DNA from: an uncultured Eubacterium sp.
Lineage (GTDB): Bacteria > Bacillota > Clostridia > Lachnospirales > Lachnospiraceae
Assembly: GCA_947385775.1 (NCBI GenBank)
Contig: CANDMI010000012.1
Location: 1-61,264 of the forward strand
Direction of reading: 5' to 3'
DNA length: 61,264 nt
A program made the position numbers and the translations under genes. Numbering within the stretch: position 1 is the stretch's first letter; every line of letters starts with the position of its first letter. The notes beneath the pieces were generated by a model. It was not told the DNA's origin. It did no database searches and saw only the letters and a list, made by a program, of their open reading frames with translations. Shown here piece after piece: positions 36,676-45,698 of the stretch.

Positions 36676-39317
36676 GCGAAAAATTAGTTTTAATTGACGG
36701 ACACAGCATATTAAACAGGGCATTTTTTGGCATCCCGGATCTGTCCAATTCACAGGGGGTGCACACGAATGCGGTCTACGGGTTTTTAAATATTTTATTC
36801 AAAATATTAGATGAAGAAAAGCCGGAATATTTAACGGTCGCCTTTGATGTAAACGCGCCAACCTTCCGCCACAAGATGTATGAGCAGTATAAGGGAACTA
36901 GAAAGCCGATGGCGCCGGAGCTTCGGGAGCAGGTTCCGTTAATGAAGGAAATGCTTCATGCGATGGGGGTTTTGACGGTGGAAAAGGCAGGCTATGAGGC
37001 GGACGACCTGCTTGGAACCATTGCAAAGCGGGCGGAAGCGCAGGGCATAGAGGTGTCCATCGTATCGGGGGATCGGGATTTATTGCAGCTTGCCACCGGG
37101 CATATCAAGATCCGGATTCCAAAGACGAAAAAGTCCGGCACGGAAGTGGAGGATTATTTTGCGAAACAGGTGGCGGAAAAGTACCATGTGTCGCCGACGG
37201 AATTTATAGACGTAAAAGCGCTGATGGGAGACAGCTCCGATAATGTGCCGGGAGTGCCGGGCATCGGGGAAAAGACGGCTACAAAGCTGATCAGCCAGTA
37301 TGGAAGCATTGAAAACGCCTATGCCCATATTGACGAGATGCCAAAGACGAAAATGCGGGAATCTTTTCGTGATAATTATGAGCAGGCGCAGTTTTCCAAA
37401 AAGCTTGTGACAATCGATATACAGGCGCAGATCGAATTTGATTTGACAGCCGCAAAATTAGGCGGCTTTTATACGCCCGAGGCGTATGAGCTTTGCAGAC
37501 GGCTGGAATTTAAAAATATGCTCTCCCGCTTCCAAAGCCAGGAAAAGACGCAAAAAAGCCCTGCGGCGGACGCGTTTAAGCAGATAAAAGGGTTAAAAGC
37601 GGCGGAGGAATTGTTTGAAAAGATAAACCAGGCAAAGGCGGCTTCGCTGCAATTGCTTGTGGATGGGGATACGGTTTACGGGGCGGCTGCGGCGGTATCG
37701 GAAAAAGAGGTTTATTTTCTAAAAACAGACGTAGAGCTTACGCGGGAATATTTTATCCAAAAAGTGTCCCAGGCGTATACCGGGAAGGCAAAAATTGCGA
37801 TGTTTGGGCTAAAGCAGGCGCTGCGTTTTTTGGATATTCCGGCGCAGCGGCAGCTGTTTGATGTGGAGATCGCGGCTTATTTGCTGAATCCTTTGAAAAA
37901 TGCATATGGCTATTCGGATGTGGCAAAGGATTATTATATAGAAGAAACGCTTCCTTCTAGGGAAGAATTGTTAGGAAAGCTGTCCTTTGCGGATGCCCTT
38001 GCCCAAAAGCCGGAGGAGTTTTTTCAGATGGCGTGCAGCCAGGCGTATACGGCGTATCTTGCGATGGATGTTCTTACGAAAAAGCTGCAAGAAGCGGGCA
38101 TGGAGGAGTTGTTTGAAACGATCGAGATGCCGCTTGTTTACACCCTTTCCGATATGGAAAAGGAAGGGATACTCGTGCAGGCAGAGCAGCTTTCGGCATA
38201 CGGGGAAAAGCTTTCGGAGCGTATTATGCAGCTGGAGGGCCAGATTTACGAAGGGGCGGGGGAGAAATTTAATATCAATTCTCCAAAGCAGCTTGGGGTC
38301 ATTTTATTTGACAAGCTGAAAATGCCCTATGGCAAAAAAACAAAGACCGGGTATTCGACGGCGGCGGATGTATTAGACAAGCTTGCGCCGGAATATCCCC
38401 TTGTGGCAAAAATACTGGAATACCGCCAGGTCGCGAAATTAAAATCCACCTATGCGGACGGGCTTGCGGCGGTGATCGCAAAGGACGGGCGGATACACAC
38501 CACGTTCCACCAGACGATCACAGCCACAGGGCGGCTTAGCAGTACGGAGCCGAATTTGCAAAACATCCCGATCCGAATGGAGCTTGGGCGGCTGATCCGG
38601 AAGGTGTTTGTGCCAAAGGAAGGGTGCGTGTTTATTGACGCGGATTATTCCCAGATTGAGCTTCGGGTGTTGGCGCATATGTCCGGGGATGAAAATCTGA
38701 TACAGGCGTATAAAGGGGCGCAGGACATTCACCGTACGACCGCGTCCCAGGTGTTTCATGTGCCGTTTGAGGAGGTTACGGCGTTGCAGCGGCGCAATGC
38801 GAAAGCGGTCAATTTCGGGATCGTCTATGGCATCAGCTCCTTTGGGCTTAGCCAGGATTTAAGCATTACAAAAAAAGAAGCCCAGGAATATATTGAACAA
38901 TATTTTCTGACCTATCCGGGGATTAAGGCGTTTTTAGATAAAATGGTCCAAAGCGCGAAGGAAACGGGCGTCGCGGCGTCTTTGTATGGGCGGGTGCGTC
39001 CGGTGCCAGAGCTTAAATCCAGCAATTTTAAGCAGCGCTCCTTTGGGGAACGGGTAGCGATGAATATGCCGATACAGGGGACGGCGGCGGATATTATTAA
39101 AATCGCCATGAACCGGGTGCATGACAGGCTGCTTTCGGAGGGAATGAAATCGAAGCTGATCTTACAGGTGCATGACGAGCTGTTAGTGGAAGCCCCGAAA
39201 GAAGAAGCGGAGCGCGCGTCAAGAATCGTGCGGGAAGAAATGGAGCGGGCCGTGGAGCTGTCCGTAGCGTTAGAGGTGGATCTGCATACCGGGTCGGACT
39301 GGTATGAGGCAAAATAA
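36672..39317 (+). CDS. polA: DNA polymerase I
   Basis: An 881-residue repair and Okazaki-fragment polymerase. Residues 1-~290 are the 5'-3' exonuclease (LIDGHSILNRAFFG, YEADDLLGT, GDRDLLQL, LMGDSSDNVPGVPGIGEKTA). The middle domain lacks the first proofreading Asp-x-Glu pair (the equivalent area reads LLVDGDTVYG), as in Bacillus-type Pol I, so 3'-5' exonuclease is probably inactive. The polymerase domain has motif A DADYSQIELR (D656), motif B RRNAKAVNFGIVYG and motif C VHDELLVE (H834-D835-E836). It is followed by a palindromic repeat and then by the coaE fusion. Confidence 0.95.
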   Translation: MSEKLVLIDGHSILNRAFFGIPDLSNSQGVHTNAVYGFLNILFKILDEEKPEYLTVAFDVNAPTFRHKMYEQYKGTRKPMAPELREQVPLMKEMLHAMGVLTVEKAGYEADDLLGTIAKRAEAQGIEVSIVSGDRDLLQLATGHIKIRIPKTKKSGTEVEDYFAKQVAEKYHVSPTEFIDVKALMGDSSDNVPGVPGIGEKTATKLISQYGSIENAYAHIDEMPKTKMRESFRDNYEQAQFSKKLVTIDIQAQIEFDLTAAKLGGFYTPEAYELCRRLEFKNMLSRFQSQEKTQKSPAADAFKQIKGLKAAEELFEKINQAKAASLQLLVDGDTVYGAAAAVSEKEVYFLKTDVELTREYFIQKVSQAYTGKAKIAMFGLKQALRFLDIPAQRQLFDVEIAAYLLNPLKNAYGYSDVAKDYYIEETLPSREELLGKLSFADALAQKPEEFFQMACSQAYTAYLAMDVLTKKLQEAGMEELFETIEMPLVYTLSDMEKEGILVQAEQLSAYGEKLSERIMQLEGQIYEGAGEKFNINSPKQLGVILFDKLKMPYGKKTKTGYSTAADVLDKLAPEYPLVAKILEYRQVAKLKSTYADGLAAVIAKDGRIHTTFHQTITATGRLSSTEPNLQNIPIRMELGRLIRKVFVPKEGCVFIDADYSQIELRVLAHMSGDENLIQAYKGAQDIHRTTASQVFHVPFEEVTALQRRNAKAVNFGIVYGISSFGLSQDLSITKKEAQEYIEQYFLTYPGIKAFLDKMVQSAKETGVAASLYGRVRPVPELKSSNFKQRSFGERVAMNMPIQGTAADIIKIAMNRVHDRLLSEGMKSKLILQVHDELLVEAPKEEAERASRIVREEMERAVELSVALEVDLHTGSDWYEAK

Positions 39318-39341
39318 TAGATGAAATCAGTGGAACCAGGG

Positions 39342-39482
39342 GTTACAGTTCAGCTCAGGACTTTGCATTTACTGCAAAGTCCGTATGAAAAAGCAGAAGT
39401 TGTGGGAATCCGGCTCTTTGCCAAGGCAAATTTCCAATGAGCCGGATTCCGTTACAGTTCAGCCAAAGGCTGAACTGTAACA
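39342..39482 (+). repeat. Modular palindromic repeat, copy 1
   Basis: A ~140-bp repeat built of stacked hairpins: GGACTTTGCA/TGCAAAGTCC (39358-39382), GGAATCCGGCTC/GAGCCGGATTCC (39405-39450, with TTTGCC/GGCAAA inside), and GTTACAGTTCAGCC/GGCTGAACTGTAAC (39451-39481). It opens with GTTACAGTTCAG. An inverted copy lies at 53953-54093. It sits between polA and coaE and could also form transcript 3' structure. Confidence 0.85.
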
Positions 39483-39516
39483 GTCAGGATAAGGCGCAGC
39501 GCCGGGAGATAAGGGT

Positions 39517-42500
39517 ATGAAGTTTATAGGGATCACAGGCGGGATCGGTGCGGGGAAGTCCACGATACTTGCCTATCTGCGGGAAAATTACAGGGTAAAG
39601 ACGCTGATTGCTGACGAGGTGGCCCATGAGATCATGGAGCCGGGCTTTGACTGTTACGTCAATTTGCAAAAGGAATTTGCGACGGAAAAAATCTGGCTCC
39701 GCAGCGGCAGGATTAACCGGCAGCGCCTTGCGGATTTGATTTTTTCAAATGAGAAAAAAAGGGAGCGGTTAAATGAGATCGTGCACCCGGCGGTTAAGGA
39801 ATATATTTTAAAGCAGGTCGAAAAAGAGCGACGCATTGGGGCGGTGGATTATGTTGTGCTGGAGGCCGCGCTTTTGATTGAGGACGGGTATGGCGACATC
39901 TGCGATGAATTGTGGTATGTCTATGTGACGGAGGAAAACCGCAGGCAGCGTTTGATCGAGGAGCGCGGGCTTTCGCCGGAAAAAATAGACAGCATATTCG
40001 CCGCCCAGCTCCCGGAAGGGGAATACCGCAGGCATTGCCAGAAGATCATTGATAATAACGGGCCTGTCTCACAGGTTTATCTGCAATTGGCGCAGCTTTT
40101 AAATGATAAAGGAGAAAAGCAGATGGAAAAAGAAGTCAGCCAGGAGGAAAACGCACAAAAGCAGGAGCCTAAATTTGTATTCGGCCTGGATATCGGGACG
40201 CGCAACGTCGTGGGGACGGTTGGGTACAAGGAAGGCAAGGAATTTATCGTCATCGCCCAGTATTCCATGGAGCATGAGACGAGGGCGATGCTGGACGGGC
40301 AGATTCATGATATTGGGCGTGTGGGACGGACGATTTCGATCGTAAAAGAAAAGCTGGAAGACCAGATCGGCACGGAATTAAACGACGTCTGCATCGCGGC
40401 TGCCGGGCGTGTGTTAAAGACGGTAACGACGGATGTGGAATACGAATTTGCGGAAGAAACGGTTGTGACAAGGGAGCATGTGCATACCTTAGACCTGCTT
40501 GGCATAGACAAAGCGGCGCAGGTGTTAAAGGAAGCCAACGATACGAAATACAAATTTTACTGCGTCGGCTATTCGGTTATGAAGTATTATATCAACGACG
40601 AGCTTTTTTCCAACCTGGAAAGCCATAAAGCGGATAAAATTTCAGAACGGATCATCGTAACGTTTTTGCCGGAAGATGTAGTGGACGGGCTGTATATGGC
40701 GGTTGGGTTCGCGGGGCTTAACGTAGCGAACCTGACGTTGGAGCCGATTGCCGCCATGGATGTGGCGGTGCCGGAAAATTTTCGTATGTTAAACATCGCC
40801 CTGGTGGATGTGGGGGCGGGTACCTCCGATATCTGCATCACAAAGGACGGGAGCATTACGGCCTATGGCATGATTCCGGTAGCCGGGGATGAGCTGACAG
40901 AGTCCATCGTGCAGCATTATCTGGTGGATTTTCGTATGGCGGAGCATATCAAGCTGGCCGCGGGCATGTCCGACGAGGTGGAGTTTGAGGACATTATGAG
41001 CCTGACCCATACGATCAAATCCGAGGAGGTATGGAAGCTGACGGAACCTCTCGTTGACCAAATGACGACGGATGTGGCGGAAAAGATTAAGGAATTAAAC
41101 GGCGGGCAGAGCGTCAGCGCCACCTTTATCGTAGGGGGCGGCGGAAAGATCCACGGGTTTGACGAGATGCTGGCGCAAAAGCTGGATCTGCCGCAGGAGC
41201 GCGTCGCGCTGCGAGGGGCGGAGGTTTTAAAAGAAGTTACGTTTTTACAGGATGAGATCGAAAAAGACCCGCTGCTTGTAACGCCAGTCGGCATTTGCCT
41301 GAATTATTACGAGCAGAAAAACAACTTTATTATGGTGCATTTTAACGGGGAGCGGCTAAAGCTGTATGACAACAACAAGCTGACGATCGTGGACGCCGCG
41401 ATCCAGGCCGGGTTTCCAAACGACCAGCTGTTTCCAAAGCGGGGGCGGGAAATTAATTTTATGGTCAATGGCAGGCCGCGCATTATCCGGGGCGAGCCTG
41501 GGGAGGCGGCAGTCGTTACGATGAACGACCGCCCGGCTTCGATCAACGATCCGATCGAGCCAAACTGCTTTATTACGATCGAGCCTTCCACGGCAGGGGC
41601 TGAGGCCCACTGTACGGTAGGGGAGCTGGATGAATACCACAATTCCACGATCACGTTTGAAGTAAACGGTAAGCTGATCACATGCCCGCGTTACGTGGAG
41701 GTCAACGGGATTTTAGAGCCTCCGTCCTATGGCATTCAAGAGGGCGATTCGGTGGTGACCAGAGGGTTTTATACGGTAGAGCAGCTTGCTCAGTTTATGG
41801 ATGTGGAGCTTGACCCGGACGCGGACATTTTTGTCAATAACCGGGTGGAGGACTTACAGGCGCTTGTCTATGAAAATTTCAGCGTGGACTGGACAGTCAT
41901 CACGTACCGCTCCACCAAGCAGGACGTGTATCTGGACAGCAAGCTGGAACCAAGGATACCGAATTTGGAAGATGACGACGCGGTAAGCGTAAAGGTCGTA
42001 GGCGGTCTGGCAGACGCGCAAGCCGTGGGAGGAAGCGAAGCGCGAATCGGGCAGGAGCTTAATGCAAGCGCAAATAAAGCGAATGCAAGTATAGATCAGG
42101 TAAATATAAACCAAAACGGCTTAAACGCAGAAAATTTAACTGGAGGAAGTATAAAGCCAGAAGGCATAAATCAAAAAGAGTTAGAACCAGAAAATTTAAC
42201 CGGAGGAAGTATAACTCCAGAAAGATTAAACCAAAAAGGTTTCAATGCGGAAAATTTAAATTCAGAAGGTTTCAATGAAGAAAGCTATAACCAAAAAAGT
42301 TTAAATCAGGAAAATATAAATAAAGAAAGTTTAAATATAAAAAGTTTAAACCCAGAAAATTTAAATCAAAACACGACACAGGCAACCGCGGAAAACACGC
42401 AAAACGCCGTTTGGACAGCAAAAGAAAGCTTATCAAAAGAAAGCTTATCAAAAGAAAGCTTACAGGAAAAAGTCCGCGTAGCGCAAAGAGACGCTGAAAA

Positions 42501-42960
42501 CGCGTCAGATCAGGCAAAAGGCGGACAGGATGCGGATTCGGCGAAAGAAGCCGCTTCAGGCGAGCTGGAATTTCCGCTTCGCTTTAGCTTAAACGGCAGC
42601 AGGGGGCCGATCGTGCCGTCGTCGCAGCCTGGGGTGGAAGAAACCGCATCGTCCGCGCAGGAAAACGGAAGCGTTGACAGAAGCATGATTCATAAAAGCG
42701 TGGATGCGTCCGTAAAGAAAGCCGGGGAAAGCGCCCATGCGTCCAAGGACGCGCCGTTTGAGGTCACTGTAAATGGAAAGACGGTTGTGCTGGAAAAAAG
42801 AAAGACAAATATTTTTATCGATGTGTTTGAGCATATCCAGTTCGATACGACGAAGGCGCTAGGGCGTATACTTGTGACCCAGGTAAACGGGGTGGACGCG
42901 CAGTATACGCAGCCGCTTTCTCCTGGCGATCGGATTGATATATATTGGAAGGATAAGTAA
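39517..42960 (+). CDS. Dephospho-CoA kinase fused in frame to an FtsA-like cell-division ATPase
   Basis: One 1147-codon frame. Residues 1-~200 are dephospho-CoA kinase, the last CoA step (P-loop GGIGAGKST, TLIADEVAHEIM, LEAALLIEDGY). From residue 203 an FtsA/PilM-type actin fold begins: FGLDIGTRNVVG, ALVDVGAGTSDICI, FIVGGGGKIHGF. Small beta-grasp-like domains follow, then an Asn-rich five-residue repeat (~861-951), three KESLS repeats, and a last beta-grasp domain. In most relatives these would be separate genes. Here no stop lies between them, but AAAGGAG 8 bases before the ATG at 40123 could start the FtsA part alone. Both products are possible. Confidence 0.85.
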   Translation: MKFIGITGGIGAGKSTILAYLRENYRVKTLIADEVAHEIMEPGFDCYVNLQKEFATEKIWLRSGRINRQRLADLIFSNEKKRERLNEIVHPAVKEYILKQVEKERRIGAVDYVVLEAALLIEDGYGDICDELWYVYVTEENRRQRLIEERGLSPEKIDSIFAAQLPEGEYRRHCQKIIDNNGPVSQVYLQLAQLLNDKGEKQMEKEVSQEENAQKQEPKFVFGLDIGTRNVVGTVGYKEGKEFIVIAQYSMEHETRAMLDGQIHDIGRVGRTISIVKEKLEDQIGTELNDVCIAAAGRVLKTVTTDVEYEFAEETVVTREHVHTLDLLGIDKAAQVLKEANDTKYKFYCVGYSVMKYYINDELFSNLESHKADKISERIIVTFLPEDVVDGLYMAVGFAGLNVANLTLEPIAAMDVAVPENFRMLNIALVDVGAGTSDICITKDGSITAYGMIPVAGDELTESIVQHYLVDFRMAEHIKLAAGMSDEVEFEDIMSLTHTIKSEEVWKLTEPLVDQMTTDVAEKIKELNGGQSVSATFIVGGGGKIHGFDEMLAQKLDLPQERVALRGAEVLKEVTFLQDEIEKDPLLVTPVGICLNYYEQKNNFIMVHFNGERLKLYDNNKLTIVDAAIQAGFPNDQLFPKRGREINFMVNGRPRIIRGEPGEAAVVTMNDRPASINDPIEPNCFITIEPSTAGAEAHCTVGELDEYHNSTITFEVNGKLITCPRYVEVNGILEPPSYGIQEGDSVVTRGFYTVEQLAQFMDVELDPDADIFVNNRVEDLQALVYENFSVDWTVITYRSTKQDVYLDSKLEPRIPNLEDDDAVSVKVVGGLADAQAVGGSEARIGQELNASANKANASIDQVNINQNGLNAENLTGGSIKPEGINQKELEPENLTGGSITPERLNQKGFNAENLNSEGFNEESYNQKSLNQENINKESLNIKSLNPENLNQNTTQATAENTQNAVWTAKESLSKESLSKESLQEKVRVAQRDAENASDQAKGGQDADSAKEAASGELEFPLRFSLNGSRGPIVPSSQPGVEETASSAQENGSVDRSMIHKSVDASVKKAGESAHASKDAPFEVTVNGKTVVLEKRKTNIFIDVFEHIQFDTTKALGRILVTQVNGVDAQYTQPLSPGDRIDIYWKDK
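40123..42960 (+). CDS. Internal start for a stand-alone FtsA-like protein
   Basis: Inside the coaE-ftsA-like frame, AAAGGAG (40108-40114) precedes ATG 40123 with 8-base spacing, exactly where the FtsA-like protein would begin (MEKEVSQEEN, then the DIGTRN phosphate loop). This looks like a preserved ribosome site of a formerly or still separately translated gene. The product would be 945 residues. It shares coordinates with the fusion entry and is listed separately because it changes the interpretation. Confidence 0.65.
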   Translation: MEKEVSQEENAQKQEPKFVFGLDIGTRNVVGTVGYKEGKEFIVIAQYSMEHETRAMLDGQIHDIGRVGRTISIVKEKLEDQIGTELNDVCIAAAGRVLKTVTTDVEYEFAEETVVTREHVHTLDLLGIDKAAQVLKEANDTKYKFYCVGYSVMKYYINDELFSNLESHKADKISERIIVTFLPEDVVDGLYMAVGFAGLNVANLTLEPIAAMDVAVPENFRMLNIALVDVGAGTSDICITKDGSITAYGMIPVAGDELTESIVQHYLVDFRMAEHIKLAAGMSDEVEFEDIMSLTHTIKSEEVWKLTEPLVDQMTTDVAEKIKELNGGQSVSATFIVGGGGKIHGFDEMLAQKLDLPQERVALRGAEVLKEVTFLQDEIEKDPLLVTPVGICLNYYEQKNNFIMVHFNGERLKLYDNNKLTIVDAAIQAGFPNDQLFPKRGREINFMVNGRPRIIRGEPGEAAVVTMNDRPASINDPIEPNCFITIEPSTAGAEAHCTVGELDEYHNSTITFEVNGKLITCPRYVEVNGILEPPSYGIQEGDSVVTRGFYTVEQLAQFMDVELDPDADIFVNNRVEDLQALVYENFSVDWTVITYRSTKQDVYLDSKLEPRIPNLEDDDAVSVKVVGGLADAQAVGGSEARIGQELNASANKANASIDQVNINQNGLNAENLTGGSIKPEGINQKELEPENLTGGSITPERLNQKGFNAENLNSEGFNEESYNQKSLNQENINKESLNIKSLNPENLNQNTTQATAENTQNAVWTAKESLSKESLSKESLQEKVRVAQRDAENASDQAKGGQDADSAKEAASGELEFPLRFSLNGSRGPIVPSSQPGVEETASSAQENGSVDRSMIHKSVDASVKKAGESAHASKDAPFEVTVNGKTVVLEKRKTNIFIDVFEHIQFDTTKALGRILVTQVNGVDAQYTQPLSPGDRIDIYWKDK
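42101..42465 (+). repeat. 15-bp coding tandem repeats in the FtsA-like gene
   Basis: From 42101 to 42372 the DNA repeats in 15-bp steps, encoding units of the form x-(N/S/G)-(L/F/I/Y)-N-x, with two longer 60-bp near-duplications (AATTTAAC-GGAGGAAGTATA). At 42421-42465 an AAAGAAAGCTTATCA unit occurs three times, the last altered at its end. Codon use is much more A-rich than the rest of the gene. Confidence 0.8.
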
Positions 42961-42961
42961 A

Positions 42962-43759
42962 ATGGAATTATGCAGTATTGCAAGCGGCAGCAGTGGGAAT
43001 TGCATCTGTGTCGGCGCGCCGAGGAGCCATTTGCTTGTGGACGCGGGCATCAGCGGGAAGCGGATTGAGATGGGGTTAAATTCCATTGGGCTGAAAACCT
43101 GCGAGATGCGGGCGGTATTGCTTACGCATGAACATATTGACCATATTGCGGGCCTGGGGGTCATCGCCCGCCGTTATGGCCTGCCGATTTATGGGACAAA
43201 GGGAACGCTGGACGCGGCGCTTGCGTCGACTTCCATCGGAAAGATCGATCAAGCGCTGCTGCATGAAATTGTGCCGGGGCGGGAGTTTGCGATAGGAGAG
43301 CTTATGGTGCATCCGATCTCTATTTCCCATGACGCGGCAGACCCAGTGGCGTATATGATCTCCCATGAGGATAAAAAGGCGGCGGTGATCACAGACCTAG
43401 GCACATATGACGAGGGATTGGTGGAAAAGCTGCAAGATTTAGATATCCTGCTTTTGGAAGCGAATCATGATGTGCGTATGCTACAGACCGGAAAGTACCC
43501 GTATCCGCTAAAGCAGCGTATTTTGGGAGAACGGGGGCATTTATCAAACGAGCTGTCCGGTCAGCTTTTGGGGCGGCTTTTGCATGACAAGCTGCGGGCG
43601 GTATTGCTTGGGCATTTAAGCAAGGAAAACAATTATGCGGAGCTTGCGTATGAGACGGTGCGCCTGGAGGTTGCAATGGGAGATAACCCTTATAAGGCGG
43701 ATGATTTTCCAATATCCGTAGCAAAGCGCGCCGAGCCGTCCAAGGTATTGTGCGCATAG
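42962..43759 (+). CDS. Metallo-beta-lactamase-fold hydrolase, YycJ/WalJ type
   Basis: A 265-residue MBL-fold protein. It begins MELCSIASGSSGNCICVG, the hallmark of the YycJ group, with the metal motif LTHEHIDHIAG, then ISHDAADPVAYMI and LGHLSKENN near the end. YycJ/WalJ proteins are double-strand 5' exonuclease or cell-wall-regulon associated in Bacilli. The start at 42962 is 1 base after the previous stop; a TTG at 42935 would overlap and has no site. Probably co-transcribed with the coaE-ftsA-like gene. Confidence 0.85.
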   Translation: MELCSIASGSSGNCICVGAPRSHLLVDAGISGKRIEMGLNSIGLKTCEMRAVLLTHEHIDHIAGLGVIARRYGLPIYGTKGTLDAALASTSIGKIDQALLHEIVPGREFAIGELMVHPISISHDAADPVAYMISHEDKKAAVITDLGTYDEGLVEKLQDLDILLLEANHDVRMLQTGKYPYPLKQRILGERGHLSNELSGQLLGRLLHDKLRAVLLGHLSKENNYAELAYETVRLEVAMGDNPYKADDFPISVAKRAEPSKVLCA

Positions 43760-43828
43760 TTTTTTAGATTTTTGTGAATCGTTTTTTATGTTTTCTTAAA
43801 TATAAAAAAGAATGGAAAAGAGGTCAAA

Positions 43829-44113
43829 ATGGATAAGACAGCGGATAAGATCATTATTACGGTGCTTGGGAAAGATACGGTGGGCATTATCGCGAAGGTC
43901 TGCACGTATCTGTCCGAAAACAGCATTAATGTCCTGGACATTTCCCAGACGATCGTCCAGGGGTACTTTAATATGATGATGATCGTGGATATGAACGGCT
44001 CCAAAGTCCCGTTTTCGGTTTGTTCAAAGGATTTAGATACGATCGGGCAGGAGATTGGCGTTGCCATAAGATGTCAGAAGGAAGAGATCTTTGAAAAAAT
44101 GCACCGGGTATAA
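43829..44113 (+). CDS. ACT-domain protein (UPF0237 type)
   Basis: A 94-residue protein that is a single ACT domain: IITVLGKDTVGIIAKVCTYLSENSINVLDISQTIVQGYFNMMMIVDM. It probably binds an amino acid or similar ligand as a dimer. AGAGGT precedes the ATG. It lies 31 bases upstream of the PFL-family gene; this gene pair is conserved in Firmicutes, so the ACT protein likely regulates or senses the partner's ligand. Confidence 0.9.
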   Translation: MDKTADKIIITVLGKDTVGIIAKVCTYLSENSINVLDISQTIVQGYFNMMMIVDMNGSKVPFSVCSKDLDTIGQEIGVAIRCQKEEIFEKMHRV

Positions 44114-44144
44114 AATTGGTAGAGAAAAATATTGGTGAAATACG

Positions 44145-45509
44145 ATGATAAATATTGGTGAAGTAATCGAAACAAATAAAATGATAGACCAGGAAAATCT
44201 GGATGTGCGCACGATCACAATGGGCATCAGCCTGTTGGACTGCATAGATTCCGACCTGGAAAAGCTGAAACAAAAAATATATGATAAAATAACGACTTAT
44301 GCAAAAGACCTTGTGTCCGTCGGGCAGAAAATTGAAAACAGCTATTGCATACCGATCGTCAATAAACGGATTTCCGTCACGCCGATCGCGCTTGTGGGCG
44401 GCGCGGCGTGCAAACGTCCGCAGGATTTTGTGGAGATCGCAAAAACACTGGATGAAGCGGCGAAAAAAACGGGAGTGAATTTTATCGGCGGTTTTTCCGC
44501 GCTAGTATCCAAAGGAATGACCCCCGCGGACGAAATGCTGATCCGGGCGATCCCGAAGGCGCTGGCGCAGACGGATTTTGTATGCAGCTCTGTAAATCTT
44601 GGCTCCTCAAAGACCGGGATCGATATGGACGCGGTGCGGCTGATGGGCGGCATCGTAAAGCAGACCGCGCAGCAGACCGCGGATCGGGATTCGATCGGCT
44701 GCGCAAAGCTGGTCGTATTTTGCAACGCGCCGGATGACAATCCATTTATGGCGGGCGCGTTCCATGGCGTGACGGAGGCGGACGCGGTCATCCATGTGGG
44801 CGTAAGCGGGCCTGGCGTTGTAAAGACCGCGTTAGAGCAGGTGCGGGGCGAAAGCTTTGAGACGCTTTGCGAGACGATCAAAAAGACTGCCTTTAAGGTG
44901 ACCCGCGTAGGTCAGCTGGTGGCAAAGGAGGCTTCCAGGCGGCTTGGGATACCGTTTGGCATTATCGATCTGTCCCTTGCGCCTACGCCTGCCATCGGCG
45001 ACAGCGTGGCGGATATTTTACATGAGATCGGCGTGGAGTATGCGGGCGCGCCTGGGACGACGGCGGCTCTTGCGCTGTTAAACGACCAGGTGAAAAAAGG
45101 CGGCATAATGGCATCTTCCTATGTCGGAGGGCTTAGCGGCGCGTTTATCCCGGTCAGCGAGGACCAGGGGATGATCGATTCCGTTTTAGCAGGCGCGCTG
45201 ACGCTGGAAAAATTAGAAGCCATGACCTGCGTGTGCTCGGTGGGGCTTGACATGATCGCGATCCCTGGCGACACGCCGGATACATCCATAGCGGGGATCA
45301 TCGCGGATGAAATGGCGATCGGCATGGTCAACCAGAAAACCACGGCCGTGCGCCTGATCCCAGTGATCGGAAAGGGCGTTGGGGAATCCGTAGAATTTGG
45401 CGGGCTGTTAGGCCGCGCGCCTGTTATGGCGGTAAACCCATATGGATGCAGCAGCTTTGTCAACCGCGCGGGCAGGATTCCCGCGCCGATCCATAGTTTT
45501 AAAAACTAG
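44145..45509 (+). CDS. PFL-family protein (UPF0210/DUF711)
   Basis: A 454-residue protein of the UPF0210 family, distantly related in fold to pyruvate formate-lyase-like barrels. Typical sequence includes [48 protein letters not shown] and the conserved end [12 protein letters not shown]. No glycyl-radical motif is seen. Enzyme activity is not established. Its stop codon TAG lies within the first four bases of the adjacent MITE, but the family's normal C-terminus is intact. Confidence 0.88.
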   Translation: MINIGEVIETNKMIDQENLDVRTITMGISLLDCIDSDLEKLKQKIYDKITTYAKDLVSVGQKIENSYCIPIVNKRISVTPIALVGGAACKRPQDFVEIAKTLDEAAKKTGVNFIGGFSALVSKGMTPADEMLIRAIPKALAQTDFVCSSVNLGSSKTGIDMDAVRLMGGIVKQTAQQTADRDSIGCAKLVVFCNAPDDNPFMAGAFHGVTEADAVIHVGVSGPGVVKTALEQVRGESFETLCETIKKTAFKVTRVGQLVAKEASRRLGIPFGIIDLSLAPTPAIGDSVADILHEIGVEYAGAPGTTAALALLNDQVKKGGIMASSYVGGLSGAFIPVSEDQGMIDSVLAGALTLEKLEAMTCVCSVGLDMIAIPGDTPDTSIAGIIADEMAIGMVNQKTTAVRLIPVIGKGVGESVEFGGLLGRAPVMAVNPYGCSSFVNRAGRIPAPIHSFKN

Positions 45510-45671
45510 AGCGTGTTTGAAAAATGCTTTCTGACAGATGTATTCCACAATTTGTGGGAGATTTGTGCCAAATGAAGGGCGCATAGCGGGCTATGCAACC
45601 TGAATTTGGTGCAAATATCACGCAAAGTGGGGGATGCAGATGGCGGGAATGATTTTTCAAACACGCTCTAG
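45506..45671. mobile_element. MITE-like element with 20-bp perfect terminal inverted repeats
   Basis: 166 bp bounded by CTAGAGCGTGTTTGAAAAAT (45506-45525) and its exact reverse complement (45652-45671). Inside are further hairpins: CCACAA/TTTGTGG near 45546, TTTGTGCCAAAT with ATTTGGTGCAAA, and GCATAG-CGGG-CTATGC at the apex (45581-45596). It has no reading frame. It is probably mobilised in trans by a transposase elsewhere; a TA target duplication is possible at the CTAG ends. Confidence 0.85.
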
Positions 45672-45698
45672 GGCTGGAAATCAAATGGCTGGAGGATC

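Noticed and set aside
44145-45509. PFL gene truncated by the MITE
   Set aside because: Although the stop codon lies in the MITE end, the protein finishes with the family's normal [12 protein letters not shown] terminus.
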